From NCBI GenBank assembly GCA_023129075.1, contig JAGMCT010000013.1, positions 50,677 through 114,676 on the forward strand: 64,000 nucleotides of DNA, written 5' to 3'. Both the position numbers and the translations under genes were made by a program. The DNA is from Microcaldota archaeon. GTDB lineage: Archaea > Micrarchaeota > Micrarchaeia > Anstonellales > Bilamarchaeaceae. The notes beneath the pieces were generated by a model. The model ran no database searches, was not told the origin of the DNA, and was given only the letters and a program-made list of their open reading frames with translations. Below, in pieces: positions 29,904-39,177 of the stretch (position 1 is its first letter; every line of letters begins with the position of its first letter).

Positions 29904-30812
29904 CTACTTAATTTTCATCAATCTGGCATTTCTAATCGGCTTCTGAGGTATCCTTAGGCTGCCTTTTTTTAAGAGTATATTGTCATTTTGTTCTGAAAGC
30001 CATTTCCTGTACAGTTTCAAAGCAACCTCTTTTGCTCCTGGGCCTTTTATTCTTCTTAGGAATCCCATCAAGGTTTCTTTGCTTGTGTTCTTATCAATAT
30101 TTTTTTCTATGACTCGGCCGAGGGCGCGAACAGCATTCTTTTTTACATCCTCACCGCTCTTTTCCAGTTTACTGAATAAGGGCTCTATCGCATCAGGATT
30201 TCCAAACCCGGCCAGGGACCATATTACTGCTACCTGCACTTCCATATCCTCATCATCAAGCATTCCCAACACATCTGGAAACGCAATTGCATCTCTTCTT
30301 CGACTTAACGACCTTAAGGCATTCTTTCTTACCCCTGCACTCTCATCCTTTAGTGCTTCTATCAGGGGTTCTGTTGCTTCCGGGTTTTCGGCATTTATCA
30401 GTTTCCCAGCAGCAATCTCTCTCCTACCAGGGTCCTCGTCTTTCAGTTCTTTGAATAGATCGTTGAGTTCTTTTTCATCAAAAAACCTTGGCTTTCTCAT
30501 GTAACCCATAGTTCTGAGGGCGGAAATCGTATGGAGGGTGTTGGGAGTGTAAAGAATACGGGGGGGAACAGCATGACAAACAACAGGAGTTTTTGGCATG
30601 GGCATCTGTCTTGGAGCAGGTTTTTCCAGGGATTCTGGAAGAAACCCTATATCCTGCTTCTGTGCCCTGGACAATTGAGTCATTGCAAAGGAATTGAAAA
30701 TCTCGTGGCCGACGATAAAGAAAACAGAGAGAGAAATGTTTCTTATAAATCTGCTTAAACCGGCAGTAATGGTTCGGAATAACGGCTCTTTTGGTTCTGC
30801 TTTTATTTCCAT
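29904..30812 (-). CDS. HEAT-repeat (PBS-lyase-like) protein
   Basis: 302 aa; repeated units such as GRREIAAGKLINAENPEATEPLIEALKDESAGVRKNALRSL and VQVAVIWSLAGFGNPDAIEPLFSKLEKSGEDVKKNAVRALG. Confidence 0.85.
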   Translation of the reverse strand: MEIKAEPKEPLFRTITAGLSRFIRNISLSVFFIVGHEIFNSFAMTQLSRAQKQDIGFLPESLEKPAPRQMPMPKTPVVCHAVPPRILYTPNTLHTISALRTMGYMRKPRFFDEKELNDLFKELKDEDPGRREIAAGKLINAENPEATEPLIEALKDESAGVRKNALRSLSRRRDAIAFPDVLGMLDDEDMEVQVAVIWSLAGFGNPDAIEPLFSKLEKSGEDVKKNAVRALGRVIEKNIDKNTSKETLMGFLRRIKGPGAKEVALKLYRKWLSEQNDNILLKKGSLRIPQKPIRNARLMKIK

Positions 30813-30860
30813 ATGCTTATATTTATGAACACAAAAGTATTTAAACCTAACGAATCAAAC

Positions 30861-30874
30861 GTAACCATAGTTAC
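30861..30874. promoter_or_regulatory. Candidate operator GTAACCATAGTTAC between divergent promoters
   Basis: Identical to 29884-29897; between TATTTAAA (30838-30845, minus promoter) and TTTATAAA (30892-30899, plus promoter). Confidence 0.5.
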
Positions 30875-30891
30875 ACGAACCGCGCAAAACA

Positions 30892-30899
30892 TTTATAAA
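30892..30899 (+). promoter_or_regulatory. TATA-like box for the HTH/PIN/XPF/EndoQ operon
   Basis: TTTATAAA centred about 25 nt upstream of ATG 30921, suggesting a leaderless transcript. Confidence 0.55.
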
Positions 30900-30920
30900 C
30901 ATCAGGAAAGAAGCCGGATT

Positions 30921-31469
30921 ATGACCCCCCCTCTTACAGAAAAGGATTTTCTCAAAGAGATGCTCTCTATTTTTAGAAAAAGAAACCAGAAAAAAATGAG
31001 AAAACTCAACGATAAAATACTAAGGCAGGCCGTCATCTCCTTTTCAAAGGAATTCTATGAACTAGCAATAATCTGTTATGTACTCGCAAAAATCCTTTCA
31101 AAACCAAGATATACGAATCTAATGCATAAACCAATCCTTTTGGAAATAGAAAAAAAACTTGAAAATGCATCAAAAAAACCAAAGAAGGAATTAAGAAAAG
31201 AATTTCAATCTCTGAAAAAAACCATAACCTCCCTTGATCAGAAAGACTCCAGATATGTAACAGGTTTGATTACAAAGGGAAGAATAAAAACAGCTGCAAT
31301 CCTTTATGCACAAGGTCTTTCTCTTGGAATCGCAGCAGAAACCGCAGGAATAGACAAACAGGAAATAATGGCGTATGCAGGAATAACAAGGATGTTTGAC
31401 CGCTTAAAGGAAAAAAAAGACCTTAAACAGAGGCTCAAGGAATTAAAGGGAGTGATGGAAAATGACTGA
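30921..31469 (+). CDS. Hypothetical protein with a possible C-terminal HTH
   Basis: Start revised from 30813 to 30921 (MTPPLTEKDFLKEML) because the longer ORF reads through the promoter; AQGLSLGIAAETAGIDKQEIMAYAGI resembles HTH; overlaps the PIN gene. Confidence 0.7.
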   Translation: MTPPLTEKDFLKEMLSIFRKRNQKKMRKLNDKILRQAVISFSKEFYELAIICYVLAKILSKPRYTNLMHKPILLEIEKKLENASKKPKKELRKEFQSLKKTITSLDQKDSRYVTGLITKGRIKTAAILYAQGLSLGIAAETAGIDKQEIMAYAGITRMFDRLKEKKDLKQRLKELKGVMEND

Positions 31470-32133
31470 TTTCATATGCGATTCCAGTTCACTTATCTCT
31501 TTTACTGATTCATGTTTGGTAAAGGCCCTTTCATTCCTGAAATCAAAAGGCGCCAGATTCTTCATTCCTCCCTCAGTACTTTACGAATCTGTAACACATC
31601 CCCTTGAGCTGAAAATGCGAGCCTACCGTTTCTCTGCAATAAAACTCAAGGATTACATCAACAAAAATCGTATTGAAGTTGTGAAACTAGGGGAAGACAA
31701 TAAAAGAAAGCAGTTCATGAAGCTCTGCAACGAATTATTTTATGCAAGAGGGAGACCGCTAAAACTTGTTCATCTTGGGGAAGCTGAAATGATAATGCTT
31801 GCAAAGGAAACAGGAGTAAAAAATCTCATGATGGATGAAAGGACAACAAGACTTATAATAGAAGACCCTATGCTCTTGAAAGAACACCTCCAAAAGGAAT
31901 TGAGAGTTAATATAATGGCGAATAAAAATAATCTACAAAAGATACATAATATAACCCAGGGAATGAAAATCTTCAGAAGCACAGAGATACTTGCTTATGC
32001 GTATGAAAAGGGTTTCTTCAAAAGCTATGGTGAACTGGAGGGGGATGCTGTTGAATCTGCCCTTTATAGTTTGAAATATTCCGGATGCAGTATAGGGTTT
32101 AACGAGATTGAAGAATATGTGGGAGAAATATGA
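31462..32133 (+). CDS. PIN-domain-like nuclease
   Basis: 223 aa; FICDSSSLISF start, conserved acidic GEAEMIMLAKE and MMDERTTRLI. Confidence 0.75.
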   Translation: MTDFICDSSSLISFTDSCLVKALSFLKSKGARFFIPPSVLYESVTHPLELKMRAYRFSAIKLKDYINKNRIEVVKLGEDNKRKQFMKLCNELFYARGRPLKLVHLGEAEMIMLAKETGVKNLMMDERTTRLIIEDPMLLKEHLQKELRVNIMANKNNLQKIHNITQGMKIFRSTEILAYAYEKGFFKSYGELEGDAVESALYSLKYSGCSIGFNEIEEYVGEI

Positions 32134-32762
32134 AACTAAAAATAATAATGGATGCAAGAGAAGAGCCATTGATAAAAGAATTGCTTGAAATGCAGGGGGC
32201 AGAGGTTCAAAATAAATTAATTCCAACAGGAGACTTTATCTGTTCAGACAGGTCGGTTGTTGAAAGAAAAACAAGAAGTGATTTTGAAGGCTCAATAATA
32301 GACGGCAGATTATTTCAGCAACTGAAAAGATTAAAAGAAGAATATCAGACTCCGATAATAATTGTAGAAGGAAAAAGTCCTGAAAGAAGGATAAACAAAA
32401 AAGCACTTCTCGGCGCTTATGCTTCCATACTTACTGATTTTAACTGCGGGCTTTTTTTTACAAGAAATCTTGAAAGCACTGCAGAGGTTATCTATTCTAT
32501 AGCCCATCATGAACAGATAGCAGAAAAAAGAGAAGTGCGGATTGCACCTTCAAGAAAAGGAAGAACTATGAGGGAAAAGCAAAAGGCAATTGTAGAAATG
32601 CTTCCTTTGGTCGGACCCAAAATGGCTGAAAAACTCCTAAAGCATTTTGGAAGCATAAAAAAACTCTTTAATGCAAAGGAAGAAAAACTTCTCAAAATGG
32701 ACGGAATGGGGAAAATAGGGGCAAAAACAATAAGAAATGTTATTGAGGAGGAATACCAATGA
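32130..32762 (+). CDS. XPF/ERCC4-type nuclease with HhH domain (no helicase domain)
   Basis: 210 aa; IIMDAREEP..., SVVERKTRSDFEGSIIDGRLFQQLKRL (ERKxxxD), C-terminal LPLVGPKMAEKLLKHFGSIKKLFNA...GIGAKT HhH. Confidence 0.92.
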   Translation: MKLKIIMDAREEPLIKELLEMQGAEVQNKLIPTGDFICSDRSVVERKTRSDFEGSIIDGRLFQQLKRLKEEYQTPIIIVEGKSPERRINKKALLGAYASILTDFNCGLFFTRNLESTAEVIYSIAHHEQIAEKREVRIAPSRKGRTMREKQKAIVEMLPLVGPKMAEKLLKHFGSIKKLFNAKEEKLLKMDGMGKIGAKTIRNVIEEEYQ

Positions 32763-33991
32763 AGATTACTGCAGATTTACATATTCACTCAAAATATTCA
32801 CGTGCAACCAGCAAGAATTCAGAACCTGATGGTTTGAGTGAATGGGCAAAGATAAAGGGTCTTGACCTGATTGGAACCGGAGACTTTACCCACCCGCTCT
32901 GGCTCAAGGAATTAAAGGAAAAACTTTCTGAAAAAGAAAAAGGAATCTATGAATACAATGGAATAAATTTCCTTTTAACTACTGAGATAAGCAATATATT
33001 CAAGGTTGGAGAAAAAACAAAGAAAATGCATACTGTTCTTTTTGCTCCTTCCTTTGAGGTTGCTGAACAGATAAATGATGTTTTATCTAAATACGGAAAT
33101 CTAAAGGAAGATGGAAGGCCGACGCTTTCAATCTCTTCAGCAGAACTCCTTGAGAGGATAAAAGAAATTGAAAAGGATATTTTCATACTTCTTGCACACA
33201 TCTGGACTCCATGGTTCTCTGTTTTTGGCTCTAAATCAGGATTTGATTCTCTGGAAGAGGCATTTGGAGAAACAAAAAAATATATAGACGGCCTTGAGAC
33301 CGGATTGAGCAGCGACCCTGCAATGAATTGGATAGTGAGTGAATTGAATGATTACCCTTTGCTTTCAAACAGCGATGCACACTCTCCTCCGAAATTGGGA
33401 AGGGAATTCAATCTGTTTGAGATGGAAAAACTTTCCTATTCCTCGCTTATAAAAACCATAAAAACAGGAAAAGGATTTTTGAAAACCTATGAATTTTATC
33501 CGCAGGAAGGAAAGTATTTCTGGGACGGACACAGGAAATGCAATGTCCAGCTTTCCCCATATGATGCAATAAAACTCAAAAATATCTGTCCTGTGTGCAG
33601 GAAACCGCTTACTCTGGGTGTTCTGCACAGGATTGTTGAACTCTCTGATAAAAAAGAGGGCTTTAAACCCAAAAATGCGGTTGATTTTGAATACCACATT
33701 CCCCTGCCGTTGCTGATTGCTTCAATAAAAGGAAAGGGAGAGAATACCCAGGGGGTTCAAAAAATATACTTTGATATGATAAAATACTTTGGAAACGAAT
33801 TCAAGGCATACAATGCTCCTGAAGAAGAGCTTGGGTTCGTGGTTGATAAAGAAATTGTTAATGGAATAAAAAAAGTAAGAGAAGGAAAACTAAAATGGAG
33901 CCCTGGTTATGACGGGGTTTTTGGACATCCATTATTAAAAAATGAAGAGGTTCCCTCAGGAATAAAACAGAGAACACTTGGAGAATATTAG
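32759..33991 (+). CDS. Endonuclease Q-like PHP-domain DNA repair nuclease
   Basis: 410 aa; ADLHIHSKYSRATS, GTGDFTHPLWLKELKEKL, SNSDAHSPPKLGREFN, CX2C..., PLTLGVLHRIVELSD. Confidence 0.88.
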   Translation: MKITADLHIHSKYSRATSKNSEPDGLSEWAKIKGLDLIGTGDFTHPLWLKELKEKLSEKEKGIYEYNGINFLLTTEISNIFKVGEKTKKMHTVLFAPSFEVAEQINDVLSKYGNLKEDGRPTLSISSAELLERIKEIEKDIFILLAHIWTPWFSVFGSKSGFDSLEEAFGETKKYIDGLETGLSSDPAMNWIVSELNDYPLLSNSDAHSPPKLGREFNLFEMEKLSYSSLIKTIKTGKGFLKTYEFYPQEGKYFWDGHRKCNVQLSPYDAIKLKNICPVCRKPLTLGVLHRIVELSDKKEGFKPKNAVDFEYHIPLPLLIASIKGKGENTQGVQKIYFDMIKYFGNEFKAYNAPEEELGFVVDKEIVNGIKKVREGKLKWSPGYDGVFGHPLLKNEEVPSGIKQRTLGEY

Positions 33992-34389
33992 TTGTTTTTG
34001 TTTACTTTTTTTCCAAGTGTTTTAGCTTTTTCAAATTGTTTCGGCTTGTGCAGCTGCTTTTTATCAATTGGTTCCTGGCGTGAAAGAAAAGAATCTGTTT
34101 CTCTTTTAATTAGCTCTGCTATCTCTTTATGGCCTTCCCTATTGGCAAGCTGAAGTGCTGTAAGTCCATTTTCATCTTTTACAAAGGGGTTTACGCCCTG
34201 CTCAAATGCTTTTTGAACATCCTTGTAAATGCCGATATATGCACCATTCAAAAGAAGCAGTTCCCACCTTCCTATGTGAGCTTTATGCCAAAGGGTATTC
34301 TTTCTATTAAATTTTTCTGTATTGTTGACCACAATAACACCAGTCCAAATGATGTTCAGAAATGTTTTTAAATGGGTGTCATGAACCAC
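33988..34389 (-). CDS. Small ankyrin-repeat protein
   Basis: 133-aa ORF; AFEQGVNPFVKDENGLTALQLANREGHKEIAELIKRE matches the ankyrin pattern. Confidence 0.7.
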   Translation of the reverse strand: MVHDTHLKTFLNIIWTGVIVVNNTEKFNRKNTLWHKAHIGRWELLLLNGAYIGIYKDVQKAFEQGVNPFVKDENGLTALQLANREGHKEIAELIKRETDSFLSRQEPIDKKQLHKPKQFEKAKTLGKKVNKNN

Positions 34390-34460
34390 AATAAATTACT
34401 ATGAATAAAAGACAATAATTTAAATAGTATTCTTAAAAAAGAAAAAGAGTGGTGAAAACA

Positions 34461-35933
34461 ATGAAACTCCATGAAAGGATATTTGAACTCGCACTCTCAC
34501 GGTCTTTCTTCTTTCCAAGCAATGAAATCTATAAGGCAAATGCAGGATTCTATGATTTCGGCCCTACAGGCCTGCTCATGAAAAAAAGGATGGAAAACCT
34601 ATGGAGAAGAATGTTTATACAGGAAGAGGGTTTCCATGAGATTGAAAGCACTACAGTAACTCCTGAAATAGTCCTGCAGGCATCAGGGCATGTAGATGAA
34701 TTTACCGACCCTGTAGTGGAATGCAAAAAATGCAGCACCAAATTCCGTGCCGACCACATAATAGAAAACAAAGGAGTGAAATGGGACGGAAAACTTGAAA
34801 CCCTAAATAAAGTAATAAAAGAAAAAGATATTCACTGTTCATCCTGCGGAGGAGAATTCAGTGATGCAGTCTTTTCAAACCTTATGTTTGCAACCGGAAT
34901 AGGGGTGGAAGCATCAAAAGCATATCTAAGGCCTGAGACCGCCCAGGGAATATTCACCTCCTTCCACAGAATTTTCAGAAACCACGGAATGAAACTTCCC
35001 ATAGCAGTCGGCCAGATTGGAAGGAGTTTCAGAAATGAAATTTCTCCAAGAAAAGCGCTTGTCCGCTTAAGAGAATTCACACAGATGGAGCTTGAATATT
35101 TCTTTAATCCTGCATTCCAGAATATTGAAAATTTTGAACAAATAAAGGAGAAAAAAATAATACTGCTTACAAGAGAAGCACAGGAAAAAAAGGAAAAGCC
35201 TGTTGAAATAAGCGCCGGGGAAATGGTTGAGAAAGGAATCTGCAACGAAATAATGGCCCACTTCTTAGTCAAGGAATGGGAATATTACAAAAAGGTGGGC
35301 TTGGATGAAAAAAGGATGTGGTTCCGCCATCTTTTGGACAATGAAACACCGCACTATTCAAAAGGAAATATGGATTTGGAGGTTGAAACCTCCTATGGAA
35401 TAATAGAGATTGCAGGAAACGCTTACAGAACAGATTATGACCTTAGACAGCATCAGAAATTCAGCAGGCAGAATCTTGAGGTTTTTGACCCTAAAGAAAA
35501 CAAAAAAGTCCTTCCTCATGTAGTTGAAGTTTCTATGGGAGTTGACCGCATGTTTTTCTGTGTTCTTGAACATTCATTCAGAGAAAAAAGCAAGGAAAAA
35601 GAATGGGAGTGGTTTGAATTCAGTCCATTAATTTGTCCTTATGAAGTAGCTGTGTTTCCTTTGGTAAAAAAAGACGGTCTGCTTGAAAAAGCAGAAGAAC
35701 TCGCAAAGCAACTAAGAGAGGATTTCCAGGTATTCTTTCATCCAAGCGGAAGCATAGGAAGAAGATATGCAAGGGCTGATGAGATTGGGATTTCATATTC
35801 CCTAACCATAGATTATGACACAATGGATGACAATACAGTAACAATAAGGGAAAGAAATACAGGAAAACAAGAAAGAGTAAAAATAGAAAATCTAAAAGAA
35901 GAAATAAAAAAGAAAATTAGTGCTTTTTTATAA
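34461..35933 (+). CDS. glyS: Glycyl-tRNA synthetase
   Basis: ANAGFYDFGPTGLLMKKRMENLWRRMF, YLRPETAQGIFTSFHRI, GRSFRNEISPRKALVRLREFTQMELEYF; Met at 34461 is the likelier start. Confidence 0.96.
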   Translation: MKLHERIFELALSRSFFFPSNEIYKANAGFYDFGPTGLLMKKRMENLWRRMFIQEEGFHEIESTTVTPEIVLQASGHVDEFTDPVVECKKCSTKFRADHIIENKGVKWDGKLETLNKVIKEKDIHCSSCGGEFSDAVFSNLMFATGIGVEASKAYLRPETAQGIFTSFHRIFRNHGMKLPIAVGQIGRSFRNEISPRKALVRLREFTQMELEYFFNPAFQNIENFEQIKEKKIILLTREAQEKKEKPVEISAGEMVEKGICNEIMAHFLVKEWEYYKKVGLDEKRMWFRHLLDNETPHYSKGNMDLEVETSYGIIEIAGNAYRTDYDLRQHQKFSRQNLEVFDPKENKKVLPHVVEVSMGVDRMFFCVLEHSFREKSKEKEWEWFEFSPLICPYEVAVFPLVKKDGLLEKAEELAKQLREDFQVFFHPSGSIGRRYARADEIGISYSLTIDYDTMDDNTVTIRERNTGKQERVKIENLKEEIKKKISAFL

Positions 35934-36312
35934 TCTCAAGCGCCTTTGAATATTGCTCGTCTCTTGGTTTTAATGCAACATCTGTTGTTTCTGACCTTTT
36001 GTTTATAATGTACACACTTTCAAGGTCTATTCCCTTATTTGCAAACTTTCGTGTTATCTTTCCTAATTCTCCGGGCCTATTTGTCATCTCAACAACAATA
36101 ATATCGGATACAATAATATTCTTTATTCCTTTAATTTTCTCAAGGGTTTTCCTTGCGCTTGTAACATCTTTTGTGACAACCCTGAAAACAGCATTCTTAT
36201 CGCTTTCATAAGCTGAGATTGCCTCTATGTTTATTCCTACTCCCCCCAGTGCTTCTGCAATGGTAGCAAGTGTTCCTACACTATTCTCTGCTATTATTGT
36301 TACTTCATTCAT
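35917..36312 (-). CDS. ACT-domain protein
   Basis: 131 aa with tandem ACT-like units (AENSVGTLATIAEALGGVGINIEAISAYE; TNRPGELGKITRKFANKGIDLESVYI). Confidence 0.85.
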   Translation of the reverse strand: MNEVTIIAENSVGTLATIAEALGGVGINIEAISAYESDKNAVFRVVTKDVTSARKTLEKIKGIKNIIVSDIIVVEMTNRPGELGKITRKFANKGIDLESVYIINKRSETTDVALKPRDEQYSKALEIIKKH

Positions 36313-36379
36313 TTACTCACCTAAATGAGTAATTACAGAAAGTGCTTAAAAACCTACCGTTTCACTAATAATAATTGAA

Positions 36380-37675
36380 ATGGTCCATAAAATACAACAA
36401 AAAAATCTGGCTGAAAAGCGAACCAAATTAGTTTCAAGAATGCTTGGAAAAGGATACAGCGGAAAGAAATTCGCAAAACTTTCCAGAGAGAAAAAAGAAA
36501 CAGCTTCTGAACTGGTAATAAAAAGGTATAATCTTCTTTTTAAAATGATAAAAAAAGAGATAACTTCCGAAGAACTCGTTGAACTTGACAACTGCAACAA
36601 AGAACTGGAAAAGAAATACGGGATGAAACTGTATTCTGCAAAGAAAATGTATGGGATAATCAAAAGATATTCAGATATAAAAAGAGAAAGCACCATAAAA
36701 AAATATGTTAGAAGAATGGAAACAAATCCAGAGGTATTTGTCATTTCAGAATTAAAAAATGTGATTCCAAAAAAAATGAAAGAAACGGAATTCAATCCAA
36801 ATCCAGCAGTATTTAGATCTATTCTTGAATTCAGAAACAGACCAAGAGGGAAAATAAGCAGATGGAGAAGAGATATTTGCAATACTGCATTTGTTCAAAT
36901 TGCAAACAAAGCAGATAGATATGAAGGAAAGAAAAGAAGAATGAGCATGAGAGAACTAAAAAAACAGATTCAGCAAAGGCTTGAATATATGAAAACCAAT
37001 TTCATGAAAACAAAGGAATTCAGAAGAAATAAAAGATACTGGAATTCTGTATTCAAAACAATGAATCCGGAGATTTTTATAAGTGTCGGAGTAAAAAACC
37101 TTGCAGGAGAGATTAAAGGTTCCAAGAAAAAAATAGATTTGGTAAAAAAAGAAATGGATAAATACGGCCCTCTTTACTTAAGCTTAAAACCTTCAAACAG
37201 GAATTTTTACTCTTTCGGTCTTTTTGAAGCAAACCGAAAAAAGGTTATGACATCCTACAGAATCGGAAGGGATATGAAAGTCAGGCATCCTTCCAGACTA
37301 AGCAGATATACAAAACTCCAGGACCACATAGATGGAGAGATTCTTTACATGTTAAACAGATTTTATTTGGTCGGGAAAGCTTTAAAGAAATCAGGAAATT
37401 TCGAAAACTTTGTTTCTTCTTTAGAAGGGGAATCATTTTCAAAAAAACGGGCTTTCCTAAGCTGCATTTATTATTTATCCAGAGATATGGAAAAAAATGA
37501 AACGCCTATAAGACTTCTTGTAGGAAATATGGTTTATAAAAGGTTAACACAAGGGGATGAAATACGAACACTCAAAGATATTTACTCAATTTTAAGAAAT
37601 TCAAAAAAACTAGAGGATGTTGCGACTCTTTATACAATGCTTGAAATGGAAGGAGTAAAGATAGCAAAAAGGTAA
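36380..37675 (+). CDS. Hypothetical basic protein
   Basis: 431-aa ORF, Lys/Arg-rich, no family recognised. Confidence 0.65.
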   Translation: MVHKIQQKNLAEKRTKLVSRMLGKGYSGKKFAKLSREKKETASELVIKRYNLLFKMIKKEITSEELVELDNCNKELEKKYGMKLYSAKKMYGIIKRYSDIKRESTIKKYVRRMETNPEVFVISELKNVIPKKMKETEFNPNPAVFRSILEFRNRPRGKISRWRRDICNTAFVQIANKADRYEGKKRRMSMRELKKQIQQRLEYMKTNFMKTKEFRRNKRYWNSVFKTMNPEIFISVGVKNLAGEIKGSKKKIDLVKKEMDKYGPLYLSLKPSNRNFYSFGLFEANRKKVMTSYRIGRDMKVRHPSRLSRYTKLQDHIDGEILYMLNRFYLVGKALKKSGNFENFVSSLEGESFSKKRAFLSCIYYLSRDMEKNETPIRLLVGNMVYKRLTQGDEIRTLKDIYSILRNSKKLEDVATLYTMLEMEGVKIAKR

Positions 37676-37748
37676 AATGGAAAAACTTTTCCTTTGGCAA
37701 ATTCAAGGTGGTTTGTCGCGATATTACTTTTACAGAACAATGGATGAT

Positions 37749-38777
37749 TCAGCCAAGTTGCCCTAATGCAGCTTTGATATCCCTGGCACTACCTCTCCCT
37801 TCATTTAAGCACTTCAAAAGTTCTTCTTTGAAATTCTCTTTTTCCAATTCCTCAACATTATTACAGAATACTAGTCCACATAGCACCCTTGCATAATTAA
37901 CATCCGATTCTGGCAGTCTATTCTTTAGGTCGCAGAACAGTTGCACTGCCTCCTGGTTTTTTCCCAACTCTTTCAGGCAATAAGCGCGTATGCATTCAGC
38001 CAGATTTCCTATTTCATAAGGTTTCGGGACTTTAAGGAAATCATCAATTTTTGAAATCACTAAATCATATTTCTTTTGTTTTCTCAATGCTTCACAGGAA
38101 TTCAAAAACATGTTATTGTTCTTCTGGATATGGGGTGGGGCTTTCTCTATTAGAGAAATGATTTCCCCAAACATATCACGCCGGTAGTATGCGTCAATCA
38201 TGGAATTGCAGGTAACAACATTTGCTATGTTCTTTTGTACTACTTCATCAAAAATTTCCTTTGCATTTGTTACATCTCCTGCTTTTCCGTATGCATCAAT
38301 CATAGAATTATATGTATATTCATCTGCTATTCTTCTGCTTACTGCTTTGTCAAAGATTTCCTTTGCATTTGTTACGTCTCCTGCTTTTCCGTATGCATCA
38401 ATCATAGAATTATATGTATATTTATCTGTTATTCTCCTGCTTATTGCTTTGTCAAAGATTTCCCTTGCCTCTAACAATTTCCCTCTTATGCCCAATACTT
38501 TAATCAAAATATTCATAAAAAATACATCTGAAGGGTGGTCCAGTAAGGTCTCTTTCAAAAGTTTTTCTGCCTCCTGATATTTGTGTTTTATAATCAAAAT
38601 CTTAGCTCTTGCAGATATCTGTCTGGACTGCTCTGAAGTTTTTGGTCCTTTTCGGCTGAAGGCTTTGTTTTTTGGACTTCCATTGCTTCTATTAGCTAAT
38701 TTGTTTGGTTTATAAGGATATTTGTCCATTCTAATATTGTGGTAAATAAGTATTAAAAATGTTCCTATGGGATTCAT
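37749..38777 (-). CDS. PPR/TPR-like helical repeat protein
   Basis: Repeats YTYNSMIDAYGKAGDVTNAKEIFDKAVSRRIADE / YTYNSMIDAYGKAGDVTNAKEIFDEVVQKNIANV; 102-bp near-identical DNA repeat (offset 38281 to 38383). The initiator may be the internal MDKYPYKPNKLA. Confidence 0.8.
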   Translation of the reverse strand: MNPIGTFLILIYHNIRMDKYPYKPNKLANRSNGSPKNKAFSRKGPKTSEQSRQISARAKILIIKHKYQEAEKLLKETLLDHPSDVFFMNILIKVLGIRGKLLEAREIFDKAISRRITDKYTYNSMIDAYGKAGDVTNAKEIFDKAVSRRIADEYTYNSMIDAYGKAGDVTNAKEIFDEVVQKNIANVVTCNSMIDAYYRRDMFGEIISLIEKAPPHIQKNNNMFLNSCEALRKQKKYDLVISKIDDFLKVPKPYEIGNLAECIRAYCLKELGKNQEAVQLFCDLKNRLPESDVNYARVLCGLVFCNNVEELEKENFKEELLKCLNEGRGSARDIKAALGQLG

Positions 38778-38793
38778 TTACCAAAAGGGCTTC

Positions 38794-39093
38794 TTCGTAG
38801 ATTATCCAAAGGATAAACCGACCGAGTGAGCAGTAAGAATACGCTGAGGGAGGGAACTTGGAAATCCGCAGGATTTCTGAGTGTTTTATCCGTAGGATAA
38901 ACCGACCGAGTAAGCAATAAGAATACGCTGAGGGAGGGACCTTGGAAATCCAATAGATTTCTGAGTGTTTTATCCATAGGATAAACCGACCGGGTGAACA
39001 GTAAGAATACGCTGAGGGAGGGAACTTGGAAATCCGCAGGATTTCTGAGTGTTTTATCCGTAGGATAAACCGACCGAGTAAGCAATAAGAATA
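38794..39093 (-). repeat. Tandem array of 84-bp units, each starting with a copy of the tRNA-Ser 3' end
   Basis: cgctgagggaggga at 38842, 38926, 39010 and then in the tRNA itself at 39094 (exact 84-bp spacing); each unit has two small hairpins (aaatcc-gca-ggattt; ttatcc-gta-ggataa). Confidence 0.93.
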
Positions 39094-39177
39094 CGCTGAG
39101 GGAGGGATTTGAACCCTCAAGTCCCGAAAGACACTGGATTAGCAGTCCAGCGCACTACCAGATTATGCGACCTCAGC
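39094..39177 (-). tRNA. tRNA-Ser (anticodon GCU)
   Basis: GCTGAGG...CTGGACTGCTAATCCAG...TGTCTTTCGGGACTT...GAGGGTTCAAATCCCTC CCTCAGC G: full acceptor stem, GCT anticodon, long variable arm, T-arm, discriminator G. Confidence 0.95.

Noticed and set aside
30813-30920. N-terminal extension of the 30813 ORF
   Set aside because: The segment contains the divergent promoter elements and TATA box; ATG 30921 gives the expected leaderless spacing.
38731-39120. ORF translating repeated PPSAYSYCLLGRFIL units
   Set aside because: It overlaps the tRNA-Ser 3' end and is a read-through of the 84-bp repeat array (multiple of 3); the signal is at the DNA/RNA level, not coding.
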